Source of the DNA: Streptomyces sp. DH12
Lineage (GTDB): Bacteria; Actinomycetota; Actinomycetes; Streptomycetales; Streptomycetaceae
NCBI RefSeq assembly: GCF_020873895.1
Contig: NZ_JAHWGT010000045.1
Span: 1 to 53,819 of the forward strand
DNA: 53,819 nt
Reading direction: 5' to 3'
The position numbers were made by a program, and so were the translations under genes. The notes below the pieces were generated by a model. It was not told the origin of the DNA and did not search any database. It saw only the letters and a program-made list of their open reading frames with translations. This document shows positions 44,135 to 53,341 of the stretch, in pieces. The number at the start of each line of letters is the position of its first letter. Within the stretch, counting starts at the first letter, position 1.

Positions 44135-46390
44135 TCATTCCGGGGCAATACCGGCGGCTGCGCGGACTTCCGCGAGGAAGTAGCCACGTCCTCGGCCGCC
44201 CTTGGTCCACTCCCTGGAGGCGAGGGTGCGGCCGGTGCCGTCCAACTCCTGGGCGACGTCCTTGTTCAGCTTCGTGCCGCCCCTGCTGGCCCACCCCTTC
44301 TCGTCGTCTTCGTCGACGCCGAGAGCCTGGGCCGACCACGTGTCCGGGTCGGCCGCAGCGAGCGCGGTCAGGATCTCCACCGTCCGCAGCCGGTCGGGGT
44401 TGCCCTTGGCCTCGAAGACGTCCAGCAGGTCGGTCAGCAGGCTGCGGTGCAGGGCCGCGGCCGCCGCCGTGGGCCGCCCCGGCTTGCCCCGACCGGCGGG
44501 CCCTCCGGCCACCGAGCTCATCCCCGTGCGCTCCAGCAGGATTGCCTCGATGGGGTCGAAGAACTGGCCCGGTGCCCGGCCCTCGGCCGTCCGCAGCTTG
44601 TGGCCGGCCCGGATGATGGGCTCGGCGCCGTCGTAGGCATCGTCCTCGATGAAGAAGCTGCGCAGGAGCTCTCCGAGGAGTCCGTCGACGTCGGCGATGG
44701 CCACGCCGGGGATGTCCCGGGACAGCTCGTGGGCCCGCATGCCCGCGCCCACGGCCCCCTCTTTGAGAATCGCGTTGGTCTGGGTCGGGGAACCGGTCTT
44801 TGTGGCAACGCGGACAGCGGAATTGGACTTGAACTTGCGCGGCACGGTGTTCTTGTCGGGGTCCTGGGTGACCAGGACGAAGGTCATGTTGAGGGCTGCG
44901 CTGAAGCCCGAGAGCTTCTCCAGCGTCTCGGCAATGTCGTCGCCGTACTCGTCGTCGTTGGTGTGCTCCTGGGCCTCGTCGACGATCACGACCTCCCAGG
45001 GGAACAGCTCCAGGTCGCGCTCGTTCATCTTGGCGCGGCCCTGCTCCTCCAGGTACGCCTCACGCCGGTAGGCCTCGGCGAGCTCGGCCTGAAGCAGGGC
45101 CAGCACCCGATCCGGCCGGCGGCCGAAGAACGTGGCACACACGGGGGCGTAGCCGATGTGCTCACCCGGCTTCGCACCGGCGGCGAGCCGGATGTTGATC
45201 CGCGGGTCCAGGCCCAGACCGCAGATCAGGTTGCGGAGGATCATGCCCTTACCGGTGCGGGACATACCGCCGATCAGGACCATGACGTGCTTGAGCGGCA
45301 GGTAGAACGTGCGGCCCCGCCGGGTGAAGCCGATCATCACGCCCTCGTTGTAGACGTCCTGACGCTCGGGCGCGGTCACCAACGGGGACACACGGGCCTT
45401 GGCCAGCGGGTCGGAGGTGGCGATCCACATGCTGACCCGGTTGGGGTGGCCGTCCTGCTCGATGTCCAGCCACGAGGGCTCGACGTTGAGGCCCTCGGCG
45501 ATGGCGTTCTTGTTGGCGATCAGCCGCTGGGCGGTGATGCCCGACGGCAGCTTGAACGTCGCGAGGGAGGCGTTGATATTGGTCTCACGGATGGGGCCGA
45601 CGAGCTGGATAGCGTGGCTCTCGTCGGTGAAGATCTTCCGCTCGTGCAGGACGGAGTTGATCGTGGCGTCGGTCAGCGGGGCGTCCTCGGCGGCCGCGGC
45701 CTGCTCGAAAATCTCGAACGGCTCCGTGCGGCGCCCGAGCTCGCGCACTCCGCATGCGTACAGGAAAGCCAGGGCCGGGATGAGGAACGGCGCGGCGATG
45801 CCCATCCCCCACACCTCGGCCAGCGCGATCACGGCGGTGGTGTAGGTCGTGAAGCCGGTGATCCCGAGGACGGTGGTGTTCTCCCGGCGGCGGGCCTTGG
45901 CCTCCTTACGCCGGTCGGCGCGCAGCTGCGCGACGTGGTCCTCGCCGTAGTTGTGCCGCTTGGCCTCGTCGATCATGTGGCCGAAGTCGGTGGCCAGCAG
46001 GTAACCGCACGCGGTGCGGAACTCGGTCCAGGCCCCCAGGACGGACAGGTGGCCCAGGCGCCAGGCGTACCGGGGCGAGCGGGCCAGGTGGAAACCGGCG
46101 GCGTGCACCACGACGTCGATGCGGTGACGCCAGACCTCGCGGTCCAGCAGGGCGGTGGGCAGGGTCCGGCGGGCGACGGGCAGTTCGACGATCCCGGCCT
46201 CGTCCTCGACCTCGTGGGCCAGGCGGACGGTACCGGTGATGGTGTCGGCGTGGCCGGCACGAGTCGCCTGCACACGGGCCCGGGCCTCACGCTCGACATC
46301 AGCCAGGGAGTCGGGGCTGGTGAAGAGCTGGCGGACGTCCAGCGGCTTGTCGTCGGGGTTCTGCGGGCAGTCGGGGAGGTGGTCGCTCAT
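44135..46390 (-). CDS. traB-like: TraB-type FtsK/SpoIIIE DNA translocase
   Basis: A 751-residue protein starting at ATG 46390 (GAAGGAGCCCCACGCATG). A membrane-spanning pair lies at ~174-215 (ITGFTTYTTAVIALAEV; AAPFLIPALAFLYACGV). The motor domain has Walker A GGMSRTGKGM (~374-383) and Walker B WEVVIVDEAQ (~465-474), then LVTQDPDKNTV. The C-terminal ~90 residues resemble a winged-helix for DNA-sequence recognition. TraB is the single essential protein for mycelial conjugation of Streptomyces plasmids, moving double-stranded DNA. The size and order of motifs fit. Confidence 0.92.
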   Translation of the reverse strand: MSDHLPDCPQNPDDKPLDVRQLFTSPDSLADVEREARARVQATRAGHADTITGTVRLAHEVEDEAGIVELPVARRTLPTALLDREVWRHRIDVVVHAAGFHLARSPRYAWRLGHLSVLGAWTEFRTACGYLLATDFGHMIDEAKRHNYGEDHVAQLRADRRKEAKARRRENTTVLGITGFTTYTTAVIALAEVWGMGIAAPFLIPALAFLYACGVRELGRRTEPFEIFEQAAAAEDAPLTDATINSVLHERKIFTDESHAIQLVGPIRETNINASLATFKLPSGITAQRLIANKNAIAEGLNVEPSWLDIEQDGHPNRVSMWIATSDPLAKARVSPLVTAPERQDVYNEGVMIGFTRRGRTFYLPLKHVMVLIGGMSRTGKGMILRNLICGLGLDPRINIRLAAGAKPGEHIGYAPVCATFFGRRPDRVLALLQAELAEAYRREAYLEEQGRAKMNERDLELFPWEVVIVDEAQEHTNDDEYGDDIAETLEKLSGFSAALNMTFVLVTQDPDKNTVPRKFKSNSAVRVATKTGSPTQTNAILKEGAVGAGMRAHELSRDIPGVAIADVDGLLGELLRSFFIEDDAYDGAEPIIRAGHKLRTAEGRAPGQFFDPIEAILLERTGMSSVAGGPAGRGKPGRPTAAAAALHRSLLTDLLDVFEAKGNPDRLRTVEILTALAAADPDTWSAQALGVDEDDEKGWASRGGTKLNKDVAQELDGTGRTLASREWTKGGRGRGYFLAEVRAAAGIAPE

Positions 46391-46482
46391 GCGTGGGGCT
46401 CCTTCGGGAGAGGGGTGCGTGTGAGTCGGTGGCGGCGCGGCCAAGCGCCGCCACCGGATGCAAGAACGGACGTTTTTGTGCG

Positions 46483-46716
46483 CTACTTCTTGTCCTTGGA
46501 AGGCTTCTTCTTCCTGGGCTTGGCGAGCGTGGCCGCCGTCTTGGCTCCGGCCTTGAGCAGCCCAGGAGCGAACAGGACGACAAGGAACACGGCCAGGGCG
46601 AGCACGCCCGCGTCGCTCAGCGGACTCGTCTTCAGGGCGACGATGAAGACGCCGGTTCCGGCCGGGAGCGCCAGCGGCAGGGTCAGGGGGAGGTGGCGGT
46701 CGGTGCTCGTACTCAC
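46483..46716 (-). CDS. Small membrane protein of the transfer block
   Basis: A 77-residue protein starting at GTG 46716 (CCGGAGGACCCGCACCGTG). One or two hydrophobic spans (LPAGTGVFIVALK; VLALAVFLVVLFAPGLL), with a Lys-rich C-terminus KPRKKKPSKDKK. Lies between the TraB-like gene and the DUF2637-like gene. Likely an Spd-type accessory membrane protein. Confidence 0.72.
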   Translation of the reverse strand: MSTSTDRHLPLTLPLALPAGTGVFIVALKTSPLSDAGVLALAVFLVVLFAPGLLKAGAKTAATLAKPRKKKPSKDKK

Positions 46717-46788
46717 GGTGCGGGTCCTCCGGTTCTGGTGGTGTGGCGTGCACTTCTACGTGCACGTCGGTGGTGCTCTCTCCGTGCG

Positions 46789-48204
46789 TCAGACGGCGTA
46801 CCGGCCGACGCGGATGAGGGCCTCCTTCGCGCGTGCCTGGTCGCATCCGACCGCACGTGCGACGTAGCGGGCGGAGAGGGTGAGCTGGTCGGGGTCGAGT
46901 GCCTCCACCCTCTCGTCGAGCTGCTCGTCGGTGAGCTGCTCGCGGCGGGTCCGGCCACGCTGGCCGGCACGTACGAGCGGCTTGCGGCGCGCACTGCCGC
47001 CGCCCTGCTGCGTGCGCTCGGCACGGCGGGAACGGCGCTCGTTCCGGCTGGTCTCGCGAGAGGGCTGATCTGCGGTTTTGTTACTGGCGGGGGTGCTCGT
47101 TGCAGGTGCGGCCGGCGCCTCCTGGTCGAAGACTTCGCCGCCCTTGGCGGGTGCACTTGCCGGGCGGTCGCTGATGCGGGTGAAGGGGCCAAGCAGCGGG
47201 AAGGTGGCGTGCACGTAAGCGTGTCCGCCGGCCTCGGCTACGCGCGCCTCGGCCGCTGCACGCATCGTCATCCACTCGCTCGTGTCTCCGACGTCGGTGC
47301 CGTGCACGTCACGCCACGCACGTGCCCACACCTCGCGGGTGACCACGGGCTGCCCCAGCGCTGCCGCGAGGTCGCGGGCGTGGCTCCATACCTCCGGGTG
47401 GCGCTCGGCGTAGCCGTCGAGCACGGCCTGCTCGTACGCGGCCGCCTTCTCCTCGGCTGCCTTCTCGGCCGCGCGCTGCGCCTTCAGCTCGGCCTCGCGC
47501 TGCTTGGCCTTGCGACGCTCGGCCGCGCGCTGGGCGCGACGTACCCGCCACGACACCTTGCCGTCGCGCTTGGAGATCCGGCCGTGCTCGTGCAGGTCCC
47601 ATACCGCCGGTCCGGCCACGCTACAGAACGCTGCGCCCAGAGCGGTGGCGAGCCCGTAGACCTCGACGCCGTGGATGTAGCTGATGGCTGCGGAGTTGAT
47701 GGCCACGGCCAGGGCACCGAGACGGTAGTGCCAGCTGGGCCGGCCCTCGTCGATGGCGGCCGCCGCGCCCTTCAGCAACGCGAAGGCGATGCTCTCCAGG
47801 ACGAACGGCACTGCTCCCAGCCACGGGGCCCCGGGGTCCCAGAAGAAGCTGATCTGCATGGGGAGCGAGACCACCACGCACGTCACGGCGATGGCCGCGG
47901 CGGCCTTGCGCCAGGCCAGGGCCGACGCTTCCGCCTGGGCGATCCGCTCGGCTTCGGCCTGCTCGGCCGCCAGCTTGGCCTCGCGCGCCTTGCGGGCCTC
48001 CTCTGCTTCCTCCTCCGCCTTCCGCTTGATCTCCTTGGCCTTCGCCTCGGCGGCGGCGATCTGCGGCGCGGCCTTAGCGCGGGCGATCTCGGCGGCGATC
48101 TCATCGGCGGTCACCTTGGCGGCCGTCTGAACGCGGATGGCTTCCGCCTTGGCCTCCTGCTCGGCCCACGATGTGCTGGGCGGATCGGTAAGGGTCGTGG
48201 TCAT
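46789..48204 (-). CDS. DUF2637/SpdB-like transfer-associated membrane protein
   Basis: A 471-residue protein starting at ATG 48204 (GGAGGTACCCGCCCCGATG). Residues 1-95 are a long charged coiled coil (KAKEIKRKAEEEAEEARKAR). Four membrane segments follow at ~98-215 (AAAAIAVTCVVVSLPMQISF; FVLESIAFALLKGAAAAI; LGALAVAINSAAISYI; ATALGAAFCSVAGPAVW). A second basic coil follows (RRAQRAAERRKAKQREAEL). The C-terminus holds a Ser/Pro-rich linker and an HTH-like end (LSARYVARAVGCDQARAKEA). Such proteins are regular partners of TraB on Streptomyces plasmids and are proposed to function in spread. Confidence 0.8.
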   Translation of the reverse strand: MTTTLTDPPSTSWAEQEAKAEAIRVQTAAKVTADEIAAEIARAKAAPQIAAAEAKAKEIKRKAEEEAEEARKAREAKLAAEQAEAERIAQAEASALAWRKAAAAIAVTCVVVSLPMQISFFWDPGAPWLGAVPFVLESIAFALLKGAAAAIDEGRPSWHYRLGALAVAINSAAISYIHGVEVYGLATALGAAFCSVAGPAVWDLHEHGRISKRDGKVSWRVRRAQRAAERRKAKQREAELKAQRAAEKAAEEKAAAYEQAVLDGYAERHPEVWSHARDLAAALGQPVVTREVWARAWRDVHGTDVGDTSEWMTMRAAAEARVAEAGGHAYVHATFPLLGPFTRISDRPASAPAKGGEVFDQEAPAAPATSTPASNKTADQPSRETSRNERRSRRAERTQQGGGSARRKPLVRAGQRGRTRREQLTDEQLDERVEALDPDQLTLSARYVARAVGCDQARAKEALIRVGRYAV

Positions 48205-48367
48205 CGGGGCGGGTACCTCCTACGTGGTGCGCGGCGGGCCGGTGAAGCGGACGGGGTGGGGGAGCTGGTAGCGCTGCGTACGCCCCGTCAGGGGGGCGTC
48301 AGCGGCGTCCTGGTGGCCGGTGGCGGCCAGGGGGACGGGGTCCAGCGGCAACGGGCTGCGGGTCACG

Positions 48368-48634
48368 TCAGGTGGTAGCGGCAGCGCGGGAACGGTGGGA
48401 GTAGTCGGCGGCGGCGCTGATGGCCCAGCGGGCCAGCAGGATCACGCCGCCCGCGGCGGCCGCGAGGGTGAGGGCGACCGCGATGACGACGACGGCGAAC
48501 GCGGCGGCGCCCACGACGACGACGAACAGCGGGATCACCAGCAGCAGCACGCCGGGGTGCAGCTCGTCCAGGCGGGCGAGGAACATGCGCGTGCGACCGT
48601 CGATGAGCTGGGCGTAGTGGGTGGCCTTCTTCAC
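48368..48634 (-). CDS. Small membrane protein
   Basis: An 88-residue protein starting at GTG 48634, overlapping the stop of the upstream gene (GTGA). Two long hydrophobic stretches GVLLLVIPLFVVVVGAAAFA and VVIAVALTLAAAAGGVILLA form a helical hairpin. Probable Spd-type protein of the transfer operon. The interval 48205-48367 to the next gene is Gly/Pro-coding GC-rich sequence without a supported gene. Confidence 0.75.
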   Translation of the reverse strand: MKKATHYAQLIDGRTRMFLARLDELHPGVLLLVIPLFVVVVGAAAFAVVVIAVALTLAAAAGGVILLARWAISAAADYSHRSRAAATT

Positions 48635-49002
48635 GCGGACCGCCCCCGCAGCACGAAGCGGGCGGCCGGGCGCGTGGAGATGGCCGGCGCGGCCGGGCGG
48701 CGCTCGCTCTTGGGCTGGTGGTTGGGGATCCGGCGCGGGCGGCGCGGCTCGCGGCGGGGCAGCGGCGCCCTGCGCACCAGGGCGTTGTAGTAGCCCATGC
48801 GCTCCGCGCGCTCCTGCTCGTGCGAGGTGATCAGCTCGTCGTAGTACGGCAGGCTCGCACGGTCGATCTCGTCGCCTTCGGCCTCGATCATCGCGCGGAT
48901 GTCGCGGAGTGCGTGGGCGCCGGCGTCGTAGTAGTCACCGAGCGCGGTCTCAGCGAACTCGGCCGCTGTAACAGGCTTCTGTCCTGCAACGATGTGCTTC
49001 AC
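48631..49002 (-). CDS. First gene of the transfer operon, hypothetical
   Basis: A 123-residue protein starting at GTG 49002 (AGAGGAAGACGACCCGTG). The acidic first part (KPVTAAEFAETALGDYYDAG; AHALRDIRAMIEAEGDEIDR) is followed by a strongly basic end (RREPRRPRRIPNHQPKSERR). The charge split suggests a nucleic-acid-binding adaptor. Its stop overlaps the next start, so the two are translationally coupled. Controlled by the promoter at 49148-49176. Confidence 0.72.
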   Translation of the reverse strand: MKHIVAGQKPVTAAEFAETALGDYYDAGAHALRDIRAMIEAEGDEIDRASLPYYDELITSHEQERAERMGYYNALVRRAPLPRREPRRPRRIPNHQPKSERRPAAPAISTRPAARFVLRGRSA

Positions 49003-49307
49003 GGGTCGTCTTCCTCTTCTCTTACCGGGAGCTGGAACGGCCCTGTCAGCGGCCCCTCGGCGTCTTCCACACGCCTTGGGGCCGCGCTGCGTATGGGCAG
49101 CGGAGACCAGGTCACACGGAGCGGCACCGCCGTTCTGTGCTGCCATTAATCTTCCACACTGCCGCCGGAACGTCAACTGTGCTGCGTTTAATCCTCAGCT
49201 TGCAATGACAGTGCTACACTTAAAGTATGAACGCACGGAGAGGGAGGGAACAAGTGCGGTATAGATGTGGCACGCGTACGTGTGCAGAAGCAGAGGGAGA
49301 CGCCTAC
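49003..49307. promoter_or_regulatory. Divergent control region with three operator-like repeats
   Basis: A minus-strand promoter: TTGACG (49171-49176), 17-bp spacer, AAGATT (49148-49153). Three similar sequences with the plan C[AT]GTG-N6/7-TTAA: 49147-49162 (complement), 49177-49191 and 49209-49223. The third overlaps the start region of the regulator frame. This fits autoregulation and transfer repression by the adjacent GntR protein. The binding site assignment is inferred. Confidence 0.65.
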
Positions 49308-50117
49308 GTGGCGACCAAGAGTGAAGAGATCGCTGACCAGCTGTCAGCGCGCATCGGGCTGGGCAAGGACTACCCGCCGGGGAGCACCCTGCCGAGCTTC
49401 GACGACCTGACAGAGGAGTTCGGAGTGTCGCGGCTGACCATCAGCCGCGCCGTCGAGCTGCTGGCACTGAGGGGGCTGGTCAGGACGGTGAAGAAGGCCG
49501 GCATCATCGTGCTTCGGCCGGTCGAACGCCGCACAGTGCGGGAGGTCGTACGACGCACGAACAGCGGATACGTCTTCCCCGTGGCGGCATCGACCTCCGG
49601 GCCCTGGCTTCTGCACGGACGGCCGCACGTCGGCCGACTGCCGATGCCGGATGAGATCGCCGACCGGTTCGGGCTTGCCCGCGGCACGGAGGCTCTGCGG
49701 CTTCGCCGGGTCTCGTCGCCGCCGGACGAACCGCCCTTTCAACTCGCTGACACCTGGCTCCACCCGGAGCTGCTGGACTCCGTAGAGGCCCTGACGGAGG
49801 CAAGCACCCGCCCGGGCGGCTACCTGGACGTGATCGAGCAGACCGCCGGCCATGGGCCCCTGTCCTGGGAGCGCGTTGTGCGGACCGACAGGCCGACAGC
49901 CGAAGAGGCGCAGCTGCTTGAGATCTCGCGGCTGCTGCCGGTCTGGCGGCAGTTCACCATCGGCATCTCCGGCCGAACGAATCAGCCGGTGGAGGTCACG
50001 GCCGCGGTGATCCCCGGCGAACGGATCGAGTACGCGACGAAGCTGCGGCGCGACGGCTCGTCGCGCTGGCCGGTGGAACCCATCGATCCCGCCCCTGTCT
50101 CCTTCGACGTGGGCTGA
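49308..50117 (+). CDS. korA-like: GntR/HutC-family regulator, KorA-like
   Basis: A 269-residue protein from GTG 49308 (GAGGGAGACGCCTACGTG); an alternative ATG at 49227 would add 27 residues without typical GntR start features. Winged helix residues ~5-70 (DDLTEEFGVSRLTISRAVEL). Residues ~80-265 form the UTRA effector domain of HutC-type regulators. On Streptomyces plasmids such proteins (KorSA, KorA) repress tra genes to prevent lethal transfer expression. Divergent from the transfer operon. The effector is unknown. Confidence 0.88.
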   Translation: MATKSEEIADQLSARIGLGKDYPPGSTLPSFDDLTEEFGVSRLTISRAVELLALRGLVRTVKKAGIIVLRPVERRTVREVVRRTNSGYVFPVAASTSGPWLLHGRPHVGRLPMPDEIADRFGLARGTEALRLRRVSSPPDEPPFQLADTWLHPELLDSVEALTEASTRPGGYLDVIEQTAGHGPLSWERVVRTDRPTAEEAQLLEISRLLPVWRQFTIGISGRTNQPVEVTAAVIPGERIEYATKLRRDGSSRWPVEPIDPAPVSFDVG

Positions 50118-50199
50118 CCCGCTGTCAGGCCGGGCCCGGCCTGCGGAGAATGCCGTCGTCACCCCTGCGACACACCCGTTACGGTGCGTGTGGTCGGAT

Positions 50200-50260
50200 A
50201 GGCGACTGAGGGAGGAGGATTCCTCCCGGAAAACACAACAGGCCCACGAGGGGCCTGTCG
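50200..50260 (+). terminator. Hairpins downstream of the regulator
   Basis: GGAGGA/TCCTCC followed by CAGGCCC/GGGCCTG arms. Probable end of the korA-like transcript. The rest of 50118-50769 holds no strong gene apart from a possible short frame at 50329. Confidence 0.5.
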
Positions 50261-50328
50261 GTCCGCTACCCGGGTGGCCGCCCGGAAAAGCGGACGCACA
50301 CCTGACTCGACGACGGGGAGGTGCGCTC

Positions 50329-50448
50329 TTGAGCAGCGTACGGGTTTCAGCGGCACGACCGCACCACCAAGCAGTCTGCGCCGCAGCAATCCGTCGAAGG
50401 GGCACCGGCGCGGCCAGTGCAGACCGGCTGCCCGGCCACTCCCTCTGA
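50329..50448 (+). CDS. Possible 39-codon protein
   Basis: TTG at 50329 lies 7 bases after GGGGAGG, and the frame stays open to 50448 (SSVRVSAARPHHQAVCAAAI, then RRRGTGAASADRLPGHSL). Basic and small, upstream of the initiator gene. Only the ribosome binding site supports it. Confidence 0.3.
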   Translation: MSSVRVSAARPHHQAVCAAAIRRRGTGAASADRLPGHSL

Positions 50449-50769
50449 CATGACCGTGGCCGCCCCTTTTCGCGGAGGGACGGCCACCGACGGACTCTCG
50501 CCCGAGTCGACGCACCACCAGTGATGGAACCCAACCCAAATCGCTGGGGCGCTCCAGCAGGCGTGTGCAACCACGCCGGCCGCCGCCAAGGATGTGCCGT
50601 ATCAGCCGGTCTCTTCCTCGAAGACCGGCCAGGATGCGTGGCATCCGGCACCTGGGGCTCCCCTCGCTCGCCCGAAGGGGGAATGCCACGTGCAGTTTCC
50701 GCTCCACCTTGCTCTCTCCACCACTCCGCTCCTGTCCGCCGGCCCCCTCACCGCTGAGGGGGTGGGTCG

Positions 50770-51849
50770 ATGAGCGGCAACGGCTTCATCCGCCGCGGTC
50801 CCATGGCCGCCGATGTCTTCGAGCAGCAGTTCACCCAGATCCACAACGCCGTCTTCCGCGACCCGCGGATGAGCTTCAAGGCCAAGGGGATTTTCGGTCT
50901 CATCACCACCCACCGTGACGGCTACGGCCTCTCCATCGAGTCCATCTGCGCGTGCTCCACCGATGGGGTCGCCGCCGTGCGAACCGGCCTCAATGAGCTG
51001 GAGGCGCACGGGTACCTCTACCGGGCGCAAGAGCGCCTCGACGGCCCGACCAAGGAACAGCCGAACGCGAAGCGGGGCTCGTGGGGCCGGACCGAGTACT
51101 ACATCACCGACATGCCCGACGGCCTGGTCGTCTCCATCCCCGCTCCTGCAAGCGGCGACGAGCCGCAAAGTCCCAGCTCACAACCGTCATGCGGAAATCG
51201 CACGACGGATGAGTCGGAGCAAAGCCGCAGGTCAGCACCGTCATGCGATTTTCCGCAGGCGGAGGAACCGCGTACGGAGAATCGGGCACATAAGAAGATC
51301 ACTCCTCAGAAGACCACTTCTCTCTCCTCCGGCCGCCCGGCCCGCGGGGGCCAGATGTCCGGGAGAGAGACCGGCGCTGCGCAGCACACGGCCCCGAAGG
51401 CCGCTCCAGCCCGGGACTCGTCGGTTCCCGCGCCCCGGACCTCGATGTCCGGGCAGCCGGACGTCGACCAGGTGCTCAACGCGTACATCGACGCCCTGAG
51501 CCCGGTGCGCCCCATGCGATCGGTGCTGAACCGGCTGCGGCGGGAAGCGGCTGAGCTGCTGGCTCTGGACTGGCCAGTGGAGCACGTAGCTCAGCTCGCC
51601 GGCCAACTGCCCGGCATGGGTTACGCAAGCCTGGCCAGGCATGCCGAGTTCCACCCGCCGGCGGTATCCAGGACGGCCCGCAAGACCAGCCCCACCGCGT
51701 GCGAACGGCACCCTGCCTTCGAGGTCCAGGACTGTCTGCGGTGCGCTGCCGACGAGCGCGAGCGGCTCCGGCGCGAGCAGTCCGTACCGGCTGCTGTTGA
51801 TGGTGCTGGCCTGCTGGCCCGGCTCCGCTCCGGCCAGTCCGCCCGCTGA
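50770..51849 (+). CDS. Winged-helix replication initiator
   Basis: A 359-residue protein starting at ATG 50770 (GAGGGGGTGGGTCG upstream). Residues ~15-95 are a winged helix of the replisome-organiser/DnaD-like kind (RMSFKAKGIFGLITTHRDGY; LSIESICACSTDGVAAVRTG; LNELEAHGYL). A long Ser/Pro/Arg-rich linker follows (~125-230), then a helical C-terminal part (NAYIDALSPVRPMRSVLNRL) and a Cys pair near the end (CERHPAFEVQDCLRC). Directly upstream of the DnaB-like helicase: an initiator plus helicase arrangement as in pSLA2 rep1/rep2 linear-plasmid replicons, likely loading helicase at the origin. Confidence 0.8.
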   Translation: MSGNGFIRRGPMAADVFEQQFTQIHNAVFRDPRMSFKAKGIFGLITTHRDGYGLSIESICACSTDGVAAVRTGLNELEAHGYLYRAQERLDGPTKEQPNAKRGSWGRTEYYITDMPDGLVVSIPAPASGDEPQSPSSQPSCGNRTTDESEQSRRSAPSCDFPQAEEPRTENRAHKKITPQKTTSLSSGRPARGGQMSGRETGAAQHTAPKAAPARDSSVPAPRTSMSGQPDVDQVLNAYIDALSPVRPMRSVLNRLRREAAELLALDWPVEHVAQLAGQLPGMGYASLARHAEFHPPAVSRTARKTSPTACERHPAFEVQDCLRCAADERERLRREQSVPAAVDGAGLLARLRSGQSAR

Positions 51850-51931
51850 CGTTCCTATGCCCTATGGCTGCGGCGGCCACTCCCGTCAAGAACCGGCCGC
51901 CGCAGCTGCGAACCCCCTGAAGGAGATTCAC

Positions 51932-53341
51932 ATGTCCATCGTCTCACCGGCCCTGCCCGCTGACGACGCTTCCGGCCCCCGCCGGCCCCAGAACGACGGC
52001 TTCGAGCGAGTCCCGCCGTACAGCATGGAGGCGGAGACGGCCGTGCTCGGCGGACAGCTGCTGAGCAGGGACGCGATCGAAGAGGTCATCGACTCCCCCA
52101 TGCAGCGGCGCGACTACTACCGCCCGCACCACGAAACGATCCAGGACGCCATCTGGTACCTGCACTCCAACAACGAGCCCGTCGACCCCATCACCGTCGG
52201 GGCGGAGCTCACCAAGCGCGGCGAGATCGTCAAGATCGGCGGCGCGTCCTACCTCCACACCCTGGTCCAGGCCGTGCCGACCGCGGCGAACGCCGCCTAC
52301 TACGCAGAGATCGTCCACGAGCACGCGGTCCTGCGCCGCTTGATCCAGGCCGGGACGCGGATCACGCAACTGGGCTACTCCGGCGAAGGGGAGCTCGACG
52401 ACGTACAAAACGCGGTGGAAGCCGAAATCCAGGACGCTCTGGCGGGCCAGAAGGACACCACCAGCTACGCCTTCGTCAAGGAAGACATCCAGGGCTTCTG
52501 GGATGATCTTGACGCCCGACAGAAGGGCATCAAGAAGGCCACCGGGCTCCTGACCGGCTTCGCCGACCTCGACGCGCTGACCAACGGCCTCCAGCCCGGC
52601 CAGCTCATCGTGATCGGCGCCCGTCCCGCCATGGGCAAGTCCACCCTGGCCCTGGACATCGCCCGGAACGTCTCGATCAAGTACGGCATGACCTCGGCCT
52701 TCTTCTCCCTGGAGATGGGCCGCAACGAGATCGCCATGCGCCTCTACAGCGCCGAATGCCGGGTGGCCCTGCACCACATCCGCGCCGGCACGGTCTCCGA
52801 CGACGACATGCTCCGCATGGCCAACCGGACACCGGCCATCGAAGAAGCACCACTGATCGTGGACGACTCCCCCAACCTGTCCCTCATGGAGATCCGCAGC
52901 CGGGCCCGACGCATCAAGCAGTCCAAGGACGGCCTGAAGCTGCTGGTCATCGACTATCTCCAGCTGATGCAGTCGGGCGGTAGCCGACGGCCAGAGAACC
53001 GACAGCAGGAGGTCTCCGACATGTCCCGCAACCTCAAGCTACTGGCCAAGGAACTAGAGATTCCGATCATCGCACTGTCCCAACTCAACCGCGGGCCCGA
53101 GCAACGCACCGAGAAGAAGCCGCAGATCTCCGACCTGCGTGAGTCCGGTTCCATCGAGCAGGATGCCGACATGGTGATCTTGCTGCACCGAGAAGACGCC
53201 TACGAGAAGGAATCGCCGCGCGCCGGCGAAGCCGACATGATCCTTGCCAAGCACCGCAACGGGCCGACGGCAACGATCACCGTGGCCTTCCAGGGCCACT
53301 ACAGCAGATTCGTCGACATGGCCAGCGGCAAAAACGCTTGA
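51932..53341 (+). CDS. dnaB-like: DnaB-like replicative helicase
   Basis: A 469-residue protein, ATG at 51932 (GAAGGAGATTCACATG). N-terminal DnaB domain (residues 27-130: PPYSMEAETAVLGGQLLSRD), linker, then RecA-like motor with Walker A IGARPAMGKST (228-238), Walker B LLVIDYLQLM (~333-342), ALSQLNRGPEQR and SDLRESGSIEQDAD for the arginine-finger region. Complete and in the size range of host DnaB. A plasmid-coded copy lets the replicon recruit its own helicase through the initiator upstream. 82 bases after the initiator gene, in the same direction. Confidence 0.93.
   Translation: MSIVSPALPADDASGPRRPQNDGFERVPPYSMEAETAVLGGQLLSRDAIEEVIDSPMQRRDYYRPHHETIQDAIWYLHSNNEPVDPITVGAELTKRGEIVKIGGASYLHTLVQAVPTAANAAYYAEIVHEHAVLRRLIQAGTRITQLGYSGEGELDDVQNAVEAEIQDALAGQKDTTSYAFVKEDIQGFWDDLDARQKGIKKATGLLTGFADLDALTNGLQPGQLIVIGARPAMGKSTLALDIARNVSIKYGMTSAFFSLEMGRNEIAMRLYSAECRVALHHIRAGTVSDDDMLRMANRTPAIEEAPLIVDDSPNLSLMEIRSRARRIKQSKDGLKLLVIDYLQLMQSGGSRRPENRQQEVSDMSRNLKLLAKELEIPIIALSQLNRGPEQRTEKKPQISDLRESGSIEQDADMVILLHREDAYEKESPRAGEADMILAKHRNGPTATITVAFQGHYSRFVDMASGKNA

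Noticed and set aside
44447-46867. 806-codon plus-strand open frame
   Set aside because: Antisense shadow of the TraB-like gene in GC-rich DNA; composition is Gly/Val/Leu/Asp-biased and it has no ribosome binding site.
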